Below, piece by piece: positions 24,147 through 36,235 of a stretch of 64,000 bases of DNA. Position 1 is the stretch's first letter. Every line of letters starts with the position of its first letter. The notes under the pieces were generated by a model. That model worked only from the letters and a program-made list of their open reading frames with translations, did no database searches and had not been told where the DNA came from. The position numbers were made by a program, and so were the translations under genes. The stretch is from Pyricularia pennisetigena. Its lineage: Eukaryota > Ascomycota > Sordariomycetes > Magnaporthales > Pyriculariaceae. Location: NCBI RefSeq assembly GCF_004337985.1, contig NC_043741.1, positions 3,045,348 to 3,109,347 on the forward strand, in the 5' to 3' direction.

Positions 24147-26901
24147 ATGAGTGCGAGTAAATTGACCGAACCTTCGTCCTTGGATGCTGGTGAGTACAAT
24201 CTCCATGTGGCTAGTGTCAGGTCATTTCATTTATTTCCCTGGGATCCATGGTTCCTGGAGCATGCGTGTGCGCTTGCACTCAATACGTCCATCCGCTCAC
24301 CCCTTCACCATAGCTTACCTTGACACTGACAACCCACCCTCGCACCTCAAACAGTCGACTACGACCCCGTACAGCACCTCAACCTTCTTTTCAACCACCC
24401 GGCCTCGGTTACCTCGATCGAACCAGTCAGTGCGGCGCTGCAGGCTCACAAGGATGGGCTCTCGACGTCGATAGTTGAGCTCGAGACGGAGCAGGCCTAC
24501 GGGCCGTCGTCGTCGCTGGAGCGCATGCAGAGCGCCCAGGCCGAGCTGGCCGGCCTCTTCAAGCGCATTGAGAGCGTCCGCACCCGCGCCCTGCAGACGG
24601 AGCGCAACATCACCACCATGACGGCCGACATCAAGCGCCTCGACGGCACCAAGCGCAACCTCACCCTGTCCATGACCGCCCTCAAGCGCCTCCAGATGCT
24701 GACCACGGCCTACGAGCAGCTGAGGGGTCTGGCGAGGTCCCGCCAGTACCGAGAGTGCGCCGGCCTGCTGCAGGCCGTCCTGCAGCTCATGAAGCATTTC
24801 AACAGCTACAGGTCCATCGAGCAGATCGCCGTCCTGAGCAGGAACGTGGCCGAGCTGCAGCGGGAGCTGCTGGAACAGGTCTGTGAAGACTTTGAGCTGG
24901 CCTTCGCCAAGGGAGACGTCGCAGCCCACAGGCCGACCCTGGTGGAGGCCTGTCAAGTCATGGATGCCCTCGGGGACAATGCCCGCGCCCGCCTGGTGAC
25001 GTGGTACGTCAACACGGAGCTGCGGGAATACCGTCAGGTCTTCAGGGGCAACGATGAAGCCGGAAATCTGGACAATATCGGCCGGCGCTTTGCATGGTTC
25101 CGCCGGACGCTCAAGACCCACGAAGAGGAGCACGCTGCCATCTTTCCGCCCCATTGGCGCGTCAACGAGACCCTTGCGGCGGCATTTTGCGACGGTACGC
25201 GCGACGACCTCAAGGGGGTCCTTGAGAGGAGCATGCGCCGCCCGGATGCCGCTGGCAAGATCGACGTCAACCTGTTGCTCAGCTGTCTGCAGGAGACCAT
25301 GGACTTTGAGCAGAGCATCGAACGGCGGTTTGCCTCGGAGATGCCCCGTGCGAGCATCGACACGCTCAGCTCCGCCGACGAGAGGGGCACGCACACGTTT
25401 AATGGGTCTATATCGGTCGCCTTTGAGCCATATCTCAGTCTTTGGGTCGAGTCTCAGGACAGGCAGCTGGGCTCCATGATACCCAAGTACCGAACCCAGC
25501 CGCTGATTCCAGACGACGAGGAGTTTAGCCCCCAGGCTGTTATTCCCTCGGCAATCGAGCTGTTTCACTTCTACAAGACAACTCTGTCTCAGTGCGCCAA
25601 GTTGTCGACTGGCGACAGGCTCCTGGATCTAACAAAGATCTTTTCAAAATATCTGGACGAGTATGCGCAGCAAGTTCTTCTTGGCTTTCTGCAACGTGGT
25701 GGCCCTCAAGGCCCCGCCACCGAAGACACCATCCTGGTGCTCAATACTGCCGACTTTTGGCACACAAACACCAACCAGCTCGAAGAGAACATTAGAAAAC
25801 GCGTCGATGCCGAGCTGGCCGCCAAGGTCGACCTCTCATCCCAGTCTGATGCCTTTCTTGGCGTTGCAAGCGCCGCAGTCCTTGCGCTGGTGCACAAGGT
25901 CGAAGCGGGATGTGAAGGGGCGTGGCGTGAGATGAAGAACACCAACTGGAGCAGGATGGAAGGCGTTGGAGATCAAAGCTCATACGTGGCCGAGCTGCTC
26001 AAGCACGTAAACTCTCAGGCCGAGGAGATTCTCCCTTTGGTCGTTAAGCAGCAGTATGCTCGCGCTTTCTGCGACAACCTGGTTGAACAAATGGCCAGCG
26101 CATACATTGCCAATATTGTGCTCTGTCGACCCGTTTCCGAGGTTGGCGCCGAGCAGGTGAGTCTCGAAATCCGCGATAGCAACGGAGTCTACCCATTATA
26201 TAATACAAGCTAACCTCGACCTGGGACAGATGCTCCTGGATAAATACGTCCTCACAAAATCCTTTGAAAACCTCATGTCGTACCACACCCACTCTAATCC
26301 CGATGGGTCTCAGTACACGCCCTCCGCCAGTTTCGTGAAGCGCGTCAACCAGATCATGTCGCGGATCGACCCCCTCCTCAAGACGCTGCAAGTCCGGGCC
26401 TCGCCACCCGAGGGTCTCGTGCAGGCCTACCTTATCCACATCGGCGACAAGTCCGACACTAACTTCCGCAAGATCCTCGACCTCAAAGGCCTGCGCTCCA
26501 AGGCCGACCAGGCGCACCTGGTGGAGCTCTTCACCATCCACAGGGAGGGCACCGCCGCGCCCGGCAGCAAGCAGCTCGTCATGAATTCGCCCCTGCTGAC
26601 GCCGCTCATGGCTTCCTCCGGCTTCGGCGGCGGCGGCGCCATGACCACCGCCCCGGGCCTTGACGCCGCGAGCAGCATCGGCGAGAAGCTACTCAGCGCC
26701 GCCCGGGACACGGGCGTCACGGGTCTGGGCGTTAGCATCCCCGGCGGCGCCGGTGGCGGGAACCCCCAGGTCAACATCAACGAGAACCTCAAAAATATTG
26801 GCAAGTTCTTCAGGAGGGACATCGGTGGCCTGGGCGCGCGCTTCGGGAAACGCGACGTCACGCCGACGGGTTCGGGTGGTGCTGACGACGGGAGCAGGTG
26901 A
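24147..26901 (+). CDS. vps53: GARP complex subunit VPS53
   Basis: Three exons (24147-24189, 24355-26156, 26230-26901) give 838 aa. The first exon encodes only MSASKLTEPSSLDA and joins to VDYDPVQHLNLLFNHPASV, the start of the Vps53 N-terminal domain. A coiled coil with TERNITTMTADIKRLD and the segment TAYEQLRGLARSRQYRECA are typical of the family, as is LQETMDFEQSIERRF further on. VPS53 forms the GARP tether with VPS51, VPS52 and VPS54 and helps capture endosome-derived vesicles at the trans-Golgi. The C-terminal ~120 residues are Gly/Ala-rich and less conserved. The first intron (165 nt) is longer than most in the window. Exon 3 starts with ATG, so its own frame could be mistaken for a separate gene; reading phase and family length show that it is one protein. 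Confidence 0.92.
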
Positions 26902-27460
26902 TTTTTTTCTTTTTTTCTTTTTTGGATAACAAAACAATCGGACGTTTGGGTGTCTGTCAGGAGCAGGGTAGATAAACACGATTTATCTTGTTTTTCTTTT
27001 TCTTTCCAAAAGCCGTGCTTCGTAAATCTAGCCAGTTTTGTCTCTTGTCTACCCATATAGAAAACGAGAATCGAGTCTTCGCATAACATGAAATGTAATC
27101 GTGCCATCGTAAAGCAATTTATCGCAGCCAACAAAGACGAAAACACGCCTTATTCAAATCATTGCGTCGAGATTTGATGTTCCCGGTATTTATGCTCCCA
27201 TTTAATGAGGCCAAGAAAAACAACATTTCCACAAAGACAGGCTTTCCAACCGCCTTTGAATATGTAGAGAATAGACAAAAACAATGTGAAAACAAAAGCC
27301 AAACAAACGATACGCATACCCGTGGAAAGAAAATATGCTACAGCGTACAGATACAATCGTAAGAGAGAGTGCTTGTTGTACAGTTGTGATTGCCCCCAAA
27401 AGCAAGGGGGCAGCAGCAGCAGTAGCATCGGCAAACAAAACGATATAATCAACAAACGCA
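26902..27460. other. Convergent intergenic region between VPS53 and NOT4
   Basis: Mostly AT-rich 3' flanks with no gene. The segment next to NOT4 (27461-27586) is different: it is GC-rich and coding-like on the minus strand, and it is described separately. Confidence 0.5.
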
Positions 27461-27586
27461 TCAGTAAACAGCACCAGCCCAGTCCAATACACCATTCATC
27501 ACCTCGATGGCGCCCAGGACCACACCGGCCAGGCCCCACAGGACAGTCTCGACGGAGATGATGGCCAGCCACACTAGGTAGGATAG
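27461..27586 (-). other. In-frame extension of NOT4 past a TGA-CTA stop
   Basis: After the NOT4 stop codon (27587-27589) the same minus-strand frame is open for 41 codons and ends in TGA at 27461-27463. It begins LSYLVWLAIISVETV and ends NGVLDWAGAVY. About three quarters of its codons end in G or C, like the NOT4 body and unlike the AT-rich DNA beyond. The core (VWLAIISVETVLWGLAGVVL) is hydrophobic enough for one membrane helix. UGA followed by CUA is the best-known stop readthrough context in fungi and animals. The alternative is a 24-nt GT...TAG segment (27575-27552 direction) whose removal would also keep frame, but that is shorter than any usual fungal intron. Confidence 0.5.
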
Positions 27587-30500
27587 TCAGTTCCCACCCG
27601 TGCCCAGGAGCAGGCGCCGGTTCTTCTTGATGACCGAGTACAGCGACTTCTCGAGCTTCTCCGTCTCGCGTCGCGCCGCCTGCAGCGTCTTCTCGGCCTC
27701 CTCAACGCTCATGAGCGGCACGTTGGCAAACGCACGCGTAGTCATGGCGGCCGCCGTCATGTGCGGCTGCCCCTGGATGGGCTGTGGCTGCCCATCCGCG
27801 GCAACGTCGCCATCAAATGCCGACATGAGCGGCTCGTCGGTCCACGTCGCCCCCGGCCCCGACACCGGTTCCCCGGGCTGTATCCAGGGCGCAATGTTCG
27901 ACAGCTGGCAGTTGCCGCCATCCGACTGCCCGTTCGCCTTGCCGCCTGCAGGGCTGTTGACTGCGCCCTGGTTCAGCTTGGGGAGCACAAACTGGTTGAT
28001 GTAATAAATCGCCTCTTCGCGCTGAATCTTGGCTACAGGGTCGCTGGCATAGGCACTGCCAGCAGGTGGGAAGAAAGATGGCGGGCCGTTGGGCACCGCA
28101 CGCCCTTTGATCAGACTGAAACCACCGGCAGCCTCGTATCGCGGGTGCATGAAGAACGCAGGAGTACCGGCGCTGTTGGCTAGCTTCTCCTGCAGTTGCA
28201 AAAATCGTGCCTCCTCCTCCGGTGACAATCCACGTACACAGTCGCCGTTTGGCGTCAGCATAATGCGGACGCCCTCTACAACCTTGTGCACAACCTCACC
28301 GCCTAAAAGCTTGACCTGATCTTCGTCGTTGACGACAGATTTCGTGGGAGTTGACATCTCCTTGGCTGTGGTAACGGCATCCAAACGTTCTAGCCTGTGG
28401 TGGATACTGTGAGGAGGCTCGAGAAGGCTCTTGATCGCAGTGGTATCAACCAAGCCTTGGCTCTCGAGCTCCCGTAGGGTCGTAGCTGGAGATGGTATCT
28501 GCTTCTCCGCAGGTTCATTTGTCTCCCGTTGCGGAGCGGTCTCCGGTATCGGTTCCTTGGGGGGCTTCTCAGGAGCGTTTGCCTCTGCCTTGGCGGCCTC
28601 ACGGGCATCTTCTCTATCCTTACTCTTGTTTTTAGTCCCATCGGTGCTGGTCTTTGCCTGCTTGCCCTTATCCTTAACGGCGACAGGCTGCTCGACCTCC
28701 TTGACGGGAACCTCCTTTTGTGTCGCGTCGGCATCCGTATCATCAACATGCGCTGCAGGGCCCGGCGTTGCCGCACGACTCTCGACAGGCGTGGACGGCC
28801 CACTGGGCACAGCTCTCTCCTTTTTCTGCTTTTTCTTGCGACCGAGAATGGGCGCAATCACCGGCACCTCTTCTTCCGGTACCGTCTGTGTAGAGATCAT
28901 TTCAGCTGCGTCTTTCTTCGTCGCCTGCTTGCGTTGTTTGCGTTGCTGACTCTTCGTAGTAGAGCGCACTGCTGCAGATCCTATCCTCGAGGCCCCAGCA
29001 GGCGGCGGAGAATTGGGTCGCGAGGTTGTGATCGAGCCTGAGATCACCGAGGCGCTATCTGACGGGAACTCGCTGTGTGGCGTGCCTGGACGGTGAGAAG
29101 ACAGAACCGATGAGCGACCCGAAGTACCAGCGGCAGCAGCGATTGCCGTCGCAGCAGTGATGGGCGGTGGGACCTCAGTCCTTGGAGTGGGTGTGGACAC
29201 GACCCGAAGTGTCTTCGGTCCAGTGCGTGTGGTCGTACTGCAAGATGTCGCAGATGACGGCGTTGGCAGAGCCGGGTAGTCTGCCGACTTCTCGGTAGCA
29301 GAGGATGAATCGACACCCTTTGTTTGTGCCGCACGAGTAGCGGCAGCAATGTTCAAGATGCCAGGAGTAGGCTTCTTGTCCATGGTCTTTTGGGTGGCAG
29401 GCAACGCTGGAGCCAAAGCTGGCGATGCCACTTTTGGTGTCTCCGCAGCTGCAGCCTTCTTACCCTTGTTCGTCGCTGTGACATTTTTAGACGCCGTTGT
29501 CTTGGACACCGATTGTACTGCCGGAGCAGCAGGTTGAGCAGCAGAAGCCGGCTTCGGGGCATTCAAAGCAGGAAAGTCTTCTTCATGCAGGACAGTCTTG
29601 CCCTTGGATGTTTTGGAAGATTGTGCAGCAATATCCTTAGTGAGGCCGCTCTCGACCGCCGAGGCTCTGATGCTTTTCTTGGCTTCATCGTTTGCCTTTT
29701 TGGACGATATCGACGATGCGGGAGCCAAAGGCGAGGATGTCAATAATGGCATAGCGGGTTTCAGCTGAGCTGGAGAAGATTGTGCCGTGATGGCGGGAGG
29801 ACCAAATCCAGGAGGAACTGAGGGTGTAACAGAACGGCCTATGACCCCGCCAAGGTTGCCCGGCGGAGGAACAATCTCAGCAGGCTCGTCCGAGACCAGG
29901 GCGTCGATGTTAGTAGCGACATGCTCGTCCAACTCGAGGTCGTCATCTATTGAAGGCAATTGTATTAGCATTTCAAGCGCTCAAGATCAGGCTTTAAGAT
30001 TGCAGAATGTGCACGCGAGTTGTTCGTCCACACCAACGCCGGTTAGCTGGGATCAGTCGAGGAAGAGAGCGGCCGGCAGCTTAGTTATATACATTGTTTG
30101 CTTTGGACACTTTCCAAGGGAGCACTTAGAAACGGCAGTCACACGCAGGCCACAACCACCTTCATCGTCTTCCCGAGGGCATTAACGCAGTCCGAGTACC
30201 ACGAAGTATATGTCTGACAGTGTTGAAGAAGACCAAGTTATATTTCTCTTGTCCGACAGGACCAAGGCCGCTCGACGTGAGCCGAAAGGAACTGGGTCGA
30301 CAAGTTAACGTACATTGAAAACCCTCAAGGAAGACGATGATGGCTTGCTTGCTTGCCTGGCGGCTGTCCGGGCCGATAAGGTGCTGTTCCCAAGCCATCC
30401 CAGCTGGGAAGTGTGGTCCCGCCTTGCGATCCTCAAACCCGCGTCATAAATGAGAAACGATGCCGAAATCAAGACGTGGTTCGTTGTAAAATCAGCATTC

Positions 30501-30772
30501 CCGCCCAGTCTTCTTCACCCTCTCACTCCAAAGCCCGCGAAGCAAACTAACGCCTGGCAAACCGATACCCCTTAAACCTGGGGGTGGACTTTGCTATGCT
30601 CGCTCAAATGAAAGTAATAAAAACCCTCGTATGCGCCCATAGTGCTCGCCTGCCTGAGTGATAGGTAGAGACAAAATAAAGCATGCAAAGACAAAAAAAG
30701 GACGTCCGAGCCACCACCGATAACAGAAAACGCCGCAAAATAAGTGGTAAAAAAAAAGAAAAAAAAAAAGAA

Positions 30773-30823
<51 letters not shown>

Positions 30824-33572
30824 TGGGTAACATGAGAGTATACAATCCGAAACGATATGTATAGCGGTGCTGCGGCTTTGGCGATGCTGTCGTTGCTCGC
30901 CTCTCTTCCTCGACTACCATCCCCTGTTGTAACCCTGGCCGTAGGGCATCGGATTGTACCCACCTTGCGACTGACCCCCGAACATTCCCTGTCCGACGTT
31001 GACATTGGTCTGGTGCTGCATTCGCGCTTGCAGGATACTCGGGTCCGCAAGATCTACTAGGACACCTCCCCCAGAGGAGGAAGTGTTAGCATGCCTGTGC
31101 TTCTTCCCCTTCTTCTTCTGCTTCGTACCAAAGTCTTGGAGGTTCCCGGCTTGGTTTCCGTAGAACGATGCCAAGAGGCCAGGAGCAGGAGCCAGGGTAG
31201 ACGACGCAGAGGGAGGAGGCAACTGATTAGGGAATGAATGGAGGAGGTACTCACGCTTTCCAGCGTCGTGACCTGCGGCGCTCTGTCCACCACGGCCGCG
31301 CATGATCGACTGGAGAAGATCATTGTTGGATTCCTTGGATACGCCCACGCTTCCAAACGCAGATGAGCCGCCAAATGCGTGCCCCTGCGCACCAAAGAGG
31401 TTCGGCGGTGTGCCGGTCGACTTGAGGCCCGGCGGTGGGCCAGAAATAGAAGTGGCATAATACTGACTAGCAGGCTGTGAGTGGAAGGATGACGACGAGG
31501 GCATCATGGACGACTGCTGAGCCATCGCTCTAGGGTTCGCAGCCAATTTGACCGATGTCGAGGCACCAGCTCCGTTGTCGTTTGCGAAACTGTACCTGGA
31601 GCCTTGGCGGTTGTGAGCCTGGCCCTGCCCCTGTCCCTGGAAAAGTGTCGTCTGGGCAGCCCCGATACCAGGAGGAAGGTGGTCGGCGAATGCAGCCTGC
31701 GGGCGAGAGAAAAGTTGTTGCTGCTGCTGAGGAGTCATCGAACGACCGCCTAGGGACCCTGCAGTTGATGATGGCATATAGTTCGAGCCAATAGCGGGTC
31801 CAAAGATGCCCTCCGAGTTGCTTGTTCTCTGAATTGGGGGTTGAGTTCCAGGCCTGTGTTGGTCAAAGGCGCTATCAAGACCAATATCACGGTCTTCAGG
31901 CTCTCCACCAAGGGCATGGCTACCACCCTGTTCAGGCTCCCCCTCTGAGAGGTCTTGGTTATCAAGGGCCTCTGCAACACCGCTGCCACGGGTCTCGTCT
32001 TCATCACCCAGCGCTCTTCTCTTCTCCCCACCTCGAGAGTCGAACAGAGGCGGATATGCTGAAAGAGAGAAAGGCTCCACGAGACGGAGCTGCATCGAAC
32101 CACCCCCAATCGCCTTGATATATTCGATCGTGGCATCGTCGAATCGCCTGGGCCTGGACTCGTCGCCGGTCTGGGTGGATGTTCTCGAAGGGCTTTGTGC
32201 TGGTTCCGTCGGCGGCTGAGCTTGAGGAGCTTCCGAGTCGCCTTGCGATGACTCCTCCACGGCCTCTTGCGGGGCCTCGACGGTCGCCGGCAGAGACATG
32301 GACACTGCGGGACTTGAAGCCGCCCCGCTAGTAGCATGACTTCCACGCCTGCTACGAACCTGGGGATTGCGAGCCCAGTTGGCCGAGGAAGGCAGGGCAG
32401 ACGAGTCCCCATTGTCGGAGCCCTCCTTGCTTCCAGCGCGGGCCATAGTCTGAGAAGATGGCTGGGCCTGGCTGCTAGGCGCAGGAGTTTGCGTCTGTTG
32501 TCTGGATGATGTTCGCGACGATGAGCCAGCGGCGTTTGAAAGGGGCCGCTGGGTGTGAATGCTGTTCATCGACGACAAGTCCTGCCGTGTGTAGCTATCA
32601 TCCTCGTCAGCCTGCTCGTGGAGGAACATGCACTGCCGGTTAGAGCATTGCTCATTTCTCAGCCAAGCAGAACAGTACTTGGTAGTGCCCAGTTGTGCTT
32701 TTAGTACTCTGTCCCCGTTCTGCGATCCGTTGACGGCGGCGATACAACGCTGGGCATCTTCCTTCCTCTCAAAGGTAACATAGATGCCCAGAGATTGATT
32801 TTGACCATCCGAGCTCCGACGGTTGCTTATCGAGATTTTCTGAATGTTTCCGTATTGACCAAAGAACTCGGGTTTGCGCAGTGTCTTCAGAAGCTCATCT
32901 TCGCTGCCAGTGGGCGTCAAGCCTGTCACATAAACAAGGTTCTTCTGGACGACCCTGACGCCAACAAGGTTTTTCCGGTTCTCTTTCTCGGCCTCGCGTT
33001 TTTGAACCTCTTTCTGGCGCTGCTCGGCAGCTCGTTTCTTTTGGTTCTTTTGTATATTTGCGCGGAACTCGGCAACTCTATGTGGATGAGGCGTCGGTCA
33101 GCAAACGCTCCCACGTGCACGCAGCCATCTTCTCGAGGATGGCAGTCTCTCGGGCAAATCAAAATTTGAGGCAAAATGCTCAGGAGCGAAAGGGCCGCCG
33201 CGACTTACTCCTCTGTAGTAACAACTTTCCACTGAATGGTCTTTTCGTCATAGGGTCTACGACATGCTGGGCAAAGACCATTCATGTTGGTCTTGATGTT
33301 GTTAAAACAAAACTGGCATATTTGATAGCCACATGGGCATGGCCGGAAGTTTCGATCGGAAAGGTCCAGTTGCTCGATGCAGAGAGGGCTGGTTGTTGTC
33401 AGTAAAAGAACATATGAATGTTGGCGTCCCGTATCCAAACGCCCAGGCTGATAGTTGCCCAGTCTTCTTGGGTATATGGTGCCCAATCTATAGCCACTGA
33501 GCCACTCATGAGTTGTCTCCAAGCTTACCAGGTGTCATCCTCCTCATCGATGAAGGTATCTTGCGGGGCCAT
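27587..33572 (-). CDS. not4: CCR4-NOT E3 ubiquitin ligase subunit NOT4
   Basis: Four exons on the minus strand (33529-33572, 33209-33388, 30964-33077, 27587-29946) give 1565 aa. Residues about 15-62 are the NOT4-type RING (CPLCIEQLDLSDRNF, then PCPCGYQICQFCF and LCPACR). A basic coiled segment follows, then an RRM near 110-200 (LVYVTGLTP, SLGIYVTFERKED) and a short Cys/His cluster (CSAWLRNEQCSNRQCMFLH). The remainder is long, low-complexity and charged, with GPPPGLKSTGTPPNLFG, KKKGKKHRHANTSSSGGG and a conserved late block (LLTPNGDCVRGLSPEEEARF, GRAVPNGPPSFF, REEAIYYINQFVLPKLN). NOT4 ubiquitinates ribosomal and nascent-chain targets and works with the deadenylase. The splice between the two long exons removes 1017 nt (GTGGGT...CAATAG). 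Without it the protein would stop after GYNRGW, giving a shorter, coding-looking C-terminus. The joined frame is divisible by three. Two separate genes remain possible but are less likely. Confidence 0.8.
30779..30821. repeat. Poly(A) tract (+ strand), 43 nt, inside the large NOT4 intron
   Basis: On the NOT4 strand it is a 43-T run, flanked by further T-rich sequence, starting about 140 nt after the donor of the 1017-nt intron. Confidence 0.9.
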
Positions 33573-34356
33573 GATTAGATGTGATGGACTGCCAAAGGAG
33601 TCGTCGAAATGGTGGAATGGATGTGGTTGCTGTCGAAAGATGTGGTCGACTTGTTCAAAAGTCGGGAACGAGCCGAAACGCGACGAGGATCAGCCAGTAT
33701 GGGATGAGGTGGATGGCGATTAGCGAGCAAAAATTACAGTCTGCCGGATTAAATGCTGCAGATGGATGGCCTGATGAAAAGACAAAGAAGGAAACAGATA
33801 CAAGCAGGCCGCTTTCTAATGAAGTTTGCCCGGAATGAAAAATCGAAACCTCGACTGGGAGATGGTTGTGTGCTGGGTATTTCGTGATTGTGGTAATGCG
33901 TCGCCTGTTCTCGAGAGGGATGAGAGCCGAAGAAGGTTTGAATGACAAGACTGCCTGTCTCACTGGATGGAGCACACAGAGCAGAGCCTTCCCGGCGCGA
34001 CTCGGGGCTAAGGCTAACCTAGGTGGGACTGGGCGTTACTTCATGGCACGTGGCTTGTCACAGATGGAGGTTGGCTCGAAATTCAACTGGCAAACTCTAT
34101 TACCTACCCTGGACTGCTCTCAAACACATAGGGACTTAGCTCAGCCAGCGAGCGAGTTGCGGCCTCAGGCCCAATTGAGTTCAGATCCTACCTGGACCTA
34201 TAGCACGCTGCCCATTTCAATTCCTCGATGCAGGCATAAGCTTTTGGCGGCACGTAATTTATCGATGTCGCCCGGTTCCCAATCCCCTCTGTGACGACAC
34301 CAGACGACAACAACTCTCCAGGAACCAAGTGCTCGTCCACCACCGCCAATTCCGCC
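33573..34356. promoter_or_regulatory. Bidirectional promoter between NOT4 and the complex I 30-kDa subunit
   Basis: 784 bases separate two divergent ATG codons, so both promoters must lie here. No TATA box stands out. No gene is seen inside; open frames are short and lack family similarity. Shared regulation of the two housekeeping genes is possible but only inferred from arrangement. Confidence 0.5.
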
Positions 34357-35321
34357 ATGGCCACCAACGCGTGCAGGAGCAGAGCGTTAGCCTCAGCTTT
34401 GAGGCCCGTCAAGCCTGCTACTGTTCGCCCGCGGACCGAAGCTGCAGTGCGGCTCTTCTCGGCCTCGGCTGCCCGCGATGTTGTCGTCCCCAAGGATGCA
34501 CCAAACGTCAGAAAAGCTCCCCGGGCACCTCTGGGCAAGATGGAGGTCCCGATAGTCAACCCTGCCGACAAATACGCGTCCAAGGCTGAGAACCTTCATC
34601 GTTACGGCCAATGGCTGATGTCATGCCTGCCCAAATACATCCAGCAGTTTTCGCTGTGGAAGGATGAGCTCACCATCTACATCTGCCCGTCCGGCGTCAT
34701 TCCTGTGTTCCACTTCCTCAAGTGTAAGAGAACATGTCCCGCGGTTTATGACATGCAGGAACTCGATGTCTCTTTTCCTCTAGCTGCTTGCTAACATTAT
34801 TCCGATTTGCAGACAACACCTCCGCCGAGTTCACAACAGTCAGCGACATCACTGCCGTTGACTTCCCGACTCGAGACCAGCGCTTCGAGATTGTCTACAA
34901 CCTTCTCTCTGTGCGACACAACGCTCGCATCCGTGTCAAGACATATGCGGACGAAGCCTCGCCTGTGCCTTCCATCTGCAGTATCTACGATGGTGCCAAT
35001 TGGTATGAGCGTGAGGTCTACGACATGTTTGGCGTCTTCTTTGTTGGCCACCCCGACCTGCGCCGTATTATGACCGACTACGGCTTCGAGGGCCACCCGC
35101 TGCGCAAGGACTTCCCTCTCACCGGATATACCGAGGTTCGCTACGACGAGGAGAAGAAGCGTATCGTCACGGAGCCTTTGGAACTTACCCAGGCTTTCCG
35201 GAACTTCGAGGGTGGTTCAAGTGCGTGGGAGCAAGTTGGACCGGGCAACGACAGAAAGCCCGAATCTTTCAAGCTTCCTACCCCCAAACCAGAGGAGCCC
35301 AAGGAGGAGCCCAAGAAGTAA
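34357..35321 (+). CDS. Mitochondrial complex I 30-kDa subunit (NDUFS3/NuoC type)
   Basis: Two exons (34357-34723 and 34813-35321) give 291 aa. The first ~42 residues are rich in Arg, Ala and Ser with no acids, a mitochondrial presequence. The core holds the 30-kDa signature: [19 protein letters not shown], then [20 protein letters not shown] and [19 protein letters not shown]. The subunit lies in the peripheral arm next to the 49-kDa subunit and helps form the quinone-binding module; it carries no Fe-S cluster itself. The tail is Pro/Glu/Lys-rich ([14 protein letters not shown]). The length is close to that of the Neurospora 30.4-kDa precursor. The splice junction FLK-YNTSAEF is typical. The gene is divergent from NOT4. 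Confidence 0.96.
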
Positions 35322-35518
35322 AAGACGTGGCTGACGCCGTGTACATAATATTGTGTTCCATTAGCAACTGTTGTCTTGGAATCGGGAATCTTAAAAATTT
35401 GCCTAGACTTTTGCTCGTTAGTCTTGACTCCGAAATCTACCTCTGGCGATATGCTTCCTTACGTGATACTATTTTTATGCTGTCAGATGACTGCCTGTCT
35501 AGTTGACCGTATTAATAT
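35322..35518. other. 3' flank of the complex I gene
   Basis: Short non-coding spacer between two convergent genes; nothing else is seen. Confidence 0.5.
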
Positions 35519-36086
35519 CTATATCCTTTGACTAGCCATCCTCCTAACTGGGTCGTTGGAGAAATAAGTTTCGTTAGACCGCATGGTATCCGAACTTTTT
35601 ACAGGCTCGATATTTTGGAGAGTGACTTCTAGATCATCAGATCGAAAGATTTCGGGCCGTCGCAGTTCGATTTCCGATATCATCCCAAGTTTCTCAGCGG
35701 CGATATCTAGGCTGACTGCACGAAACACCCAGTGTGCGTCCATTTTTTCCCCCCCTAAGTGGTGTGCAACGTCGTAGCGTTATACTCTGTGCTGACGCTG
35801 TGATGAGGGCGGAAACAAAAGAAAGCCTGCTATTATGTCACAGAATATGTACTCTCACGATCTGTGCGGGCATGCAGCACGCATTCGCAGTGAGAAACGG
35901 CGGGTCCGTGGCAAGTTTTACTCTATATAGCTTACGACGGAAGAGCTGAACTCCCCAATCCGTGTCCGACCATGGAATTCTGGCATTTGCTCCATGATCG
36001 CATACATATAGTCCTCCACGCTCTCGAGTGTAAGCGTTATATAATTCTGGCAAAGTTATCCCTTTACATCCCATCGCGTCGGTCAT
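35519..36086 (-). CDS. Unrecognised small two-exon gene (128 aa)
   Basis: I do not recognise this protein. On the minus strand an ATG at 36086 opens an exon to 35936 (MTDAMGCKGITLPELYNAYT onward) that ends at a good donor GTAAGC. A second open stretch, 35754-35519, follows an acceptor CTTAG. The two join in phase (151 + 236 nt) to give 128 aa with no stop. The second part (EKLGMISEIELRRPEIFRSD) has amphipathic, coding-like composition. No signal peptide, membrane helix or motif is seen. The 181-nt intron is long for this window and the acceptor sits next to a G7/A6 run, so the exact junction is uncertain. It could also be a decayed gene. Confidence 0.4.
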
Positions 36087-36185
36087 TTTAGTTCCGCTGC
36101 ATTGTACTCATGATACTACCCGAGTCCGGTCAAAGCGCTACCGAATAGTCAACTCCTCATACTATTGTTATACGTATCATATCGA

Positions 36186-36186
<1 letters not shown>

Positions 36187-36217
<31 letters not shown>
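36187..36217. repeat. Poly(A) tract, 31 nt
   Basis: An A homopolymer on the + strand ending 18 bases before the ATG of the 134-aa ORF, between two divergent small genes. Confidence 0.9.
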
Positions 36218-36219
<2 letters not shown>

Positions 36220-36235
36220 ACCAAAGTCATACAAG

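Noticed and set aside
27587..29971. Treating this long frame as a separate gene starting MLIQLPSIDD
   Set aside because: The first eight codons look like an intron end (CAATAG acceptor), the content is that of the C-terminal half of NOT4, and joining to the upstream exon restores phase. A separate gene is not fully excluded.
31213..31250. GTGAGT...TAATCAG segment in NOT4 (KREYLLHSF)
   Set aside because: Only 38 nt, and the encoded residues KREYLL fit the conserved protein, so it is coding.
32076..32120. Possible 45-nt intron inside the long NOT4 exon
   Set aside because: GT...TTTCAG ends are present and removal keeps frame, but 45 nt is short for this genome, the donor GTGGTT is weak and the unspliced frame is open; left as coding.
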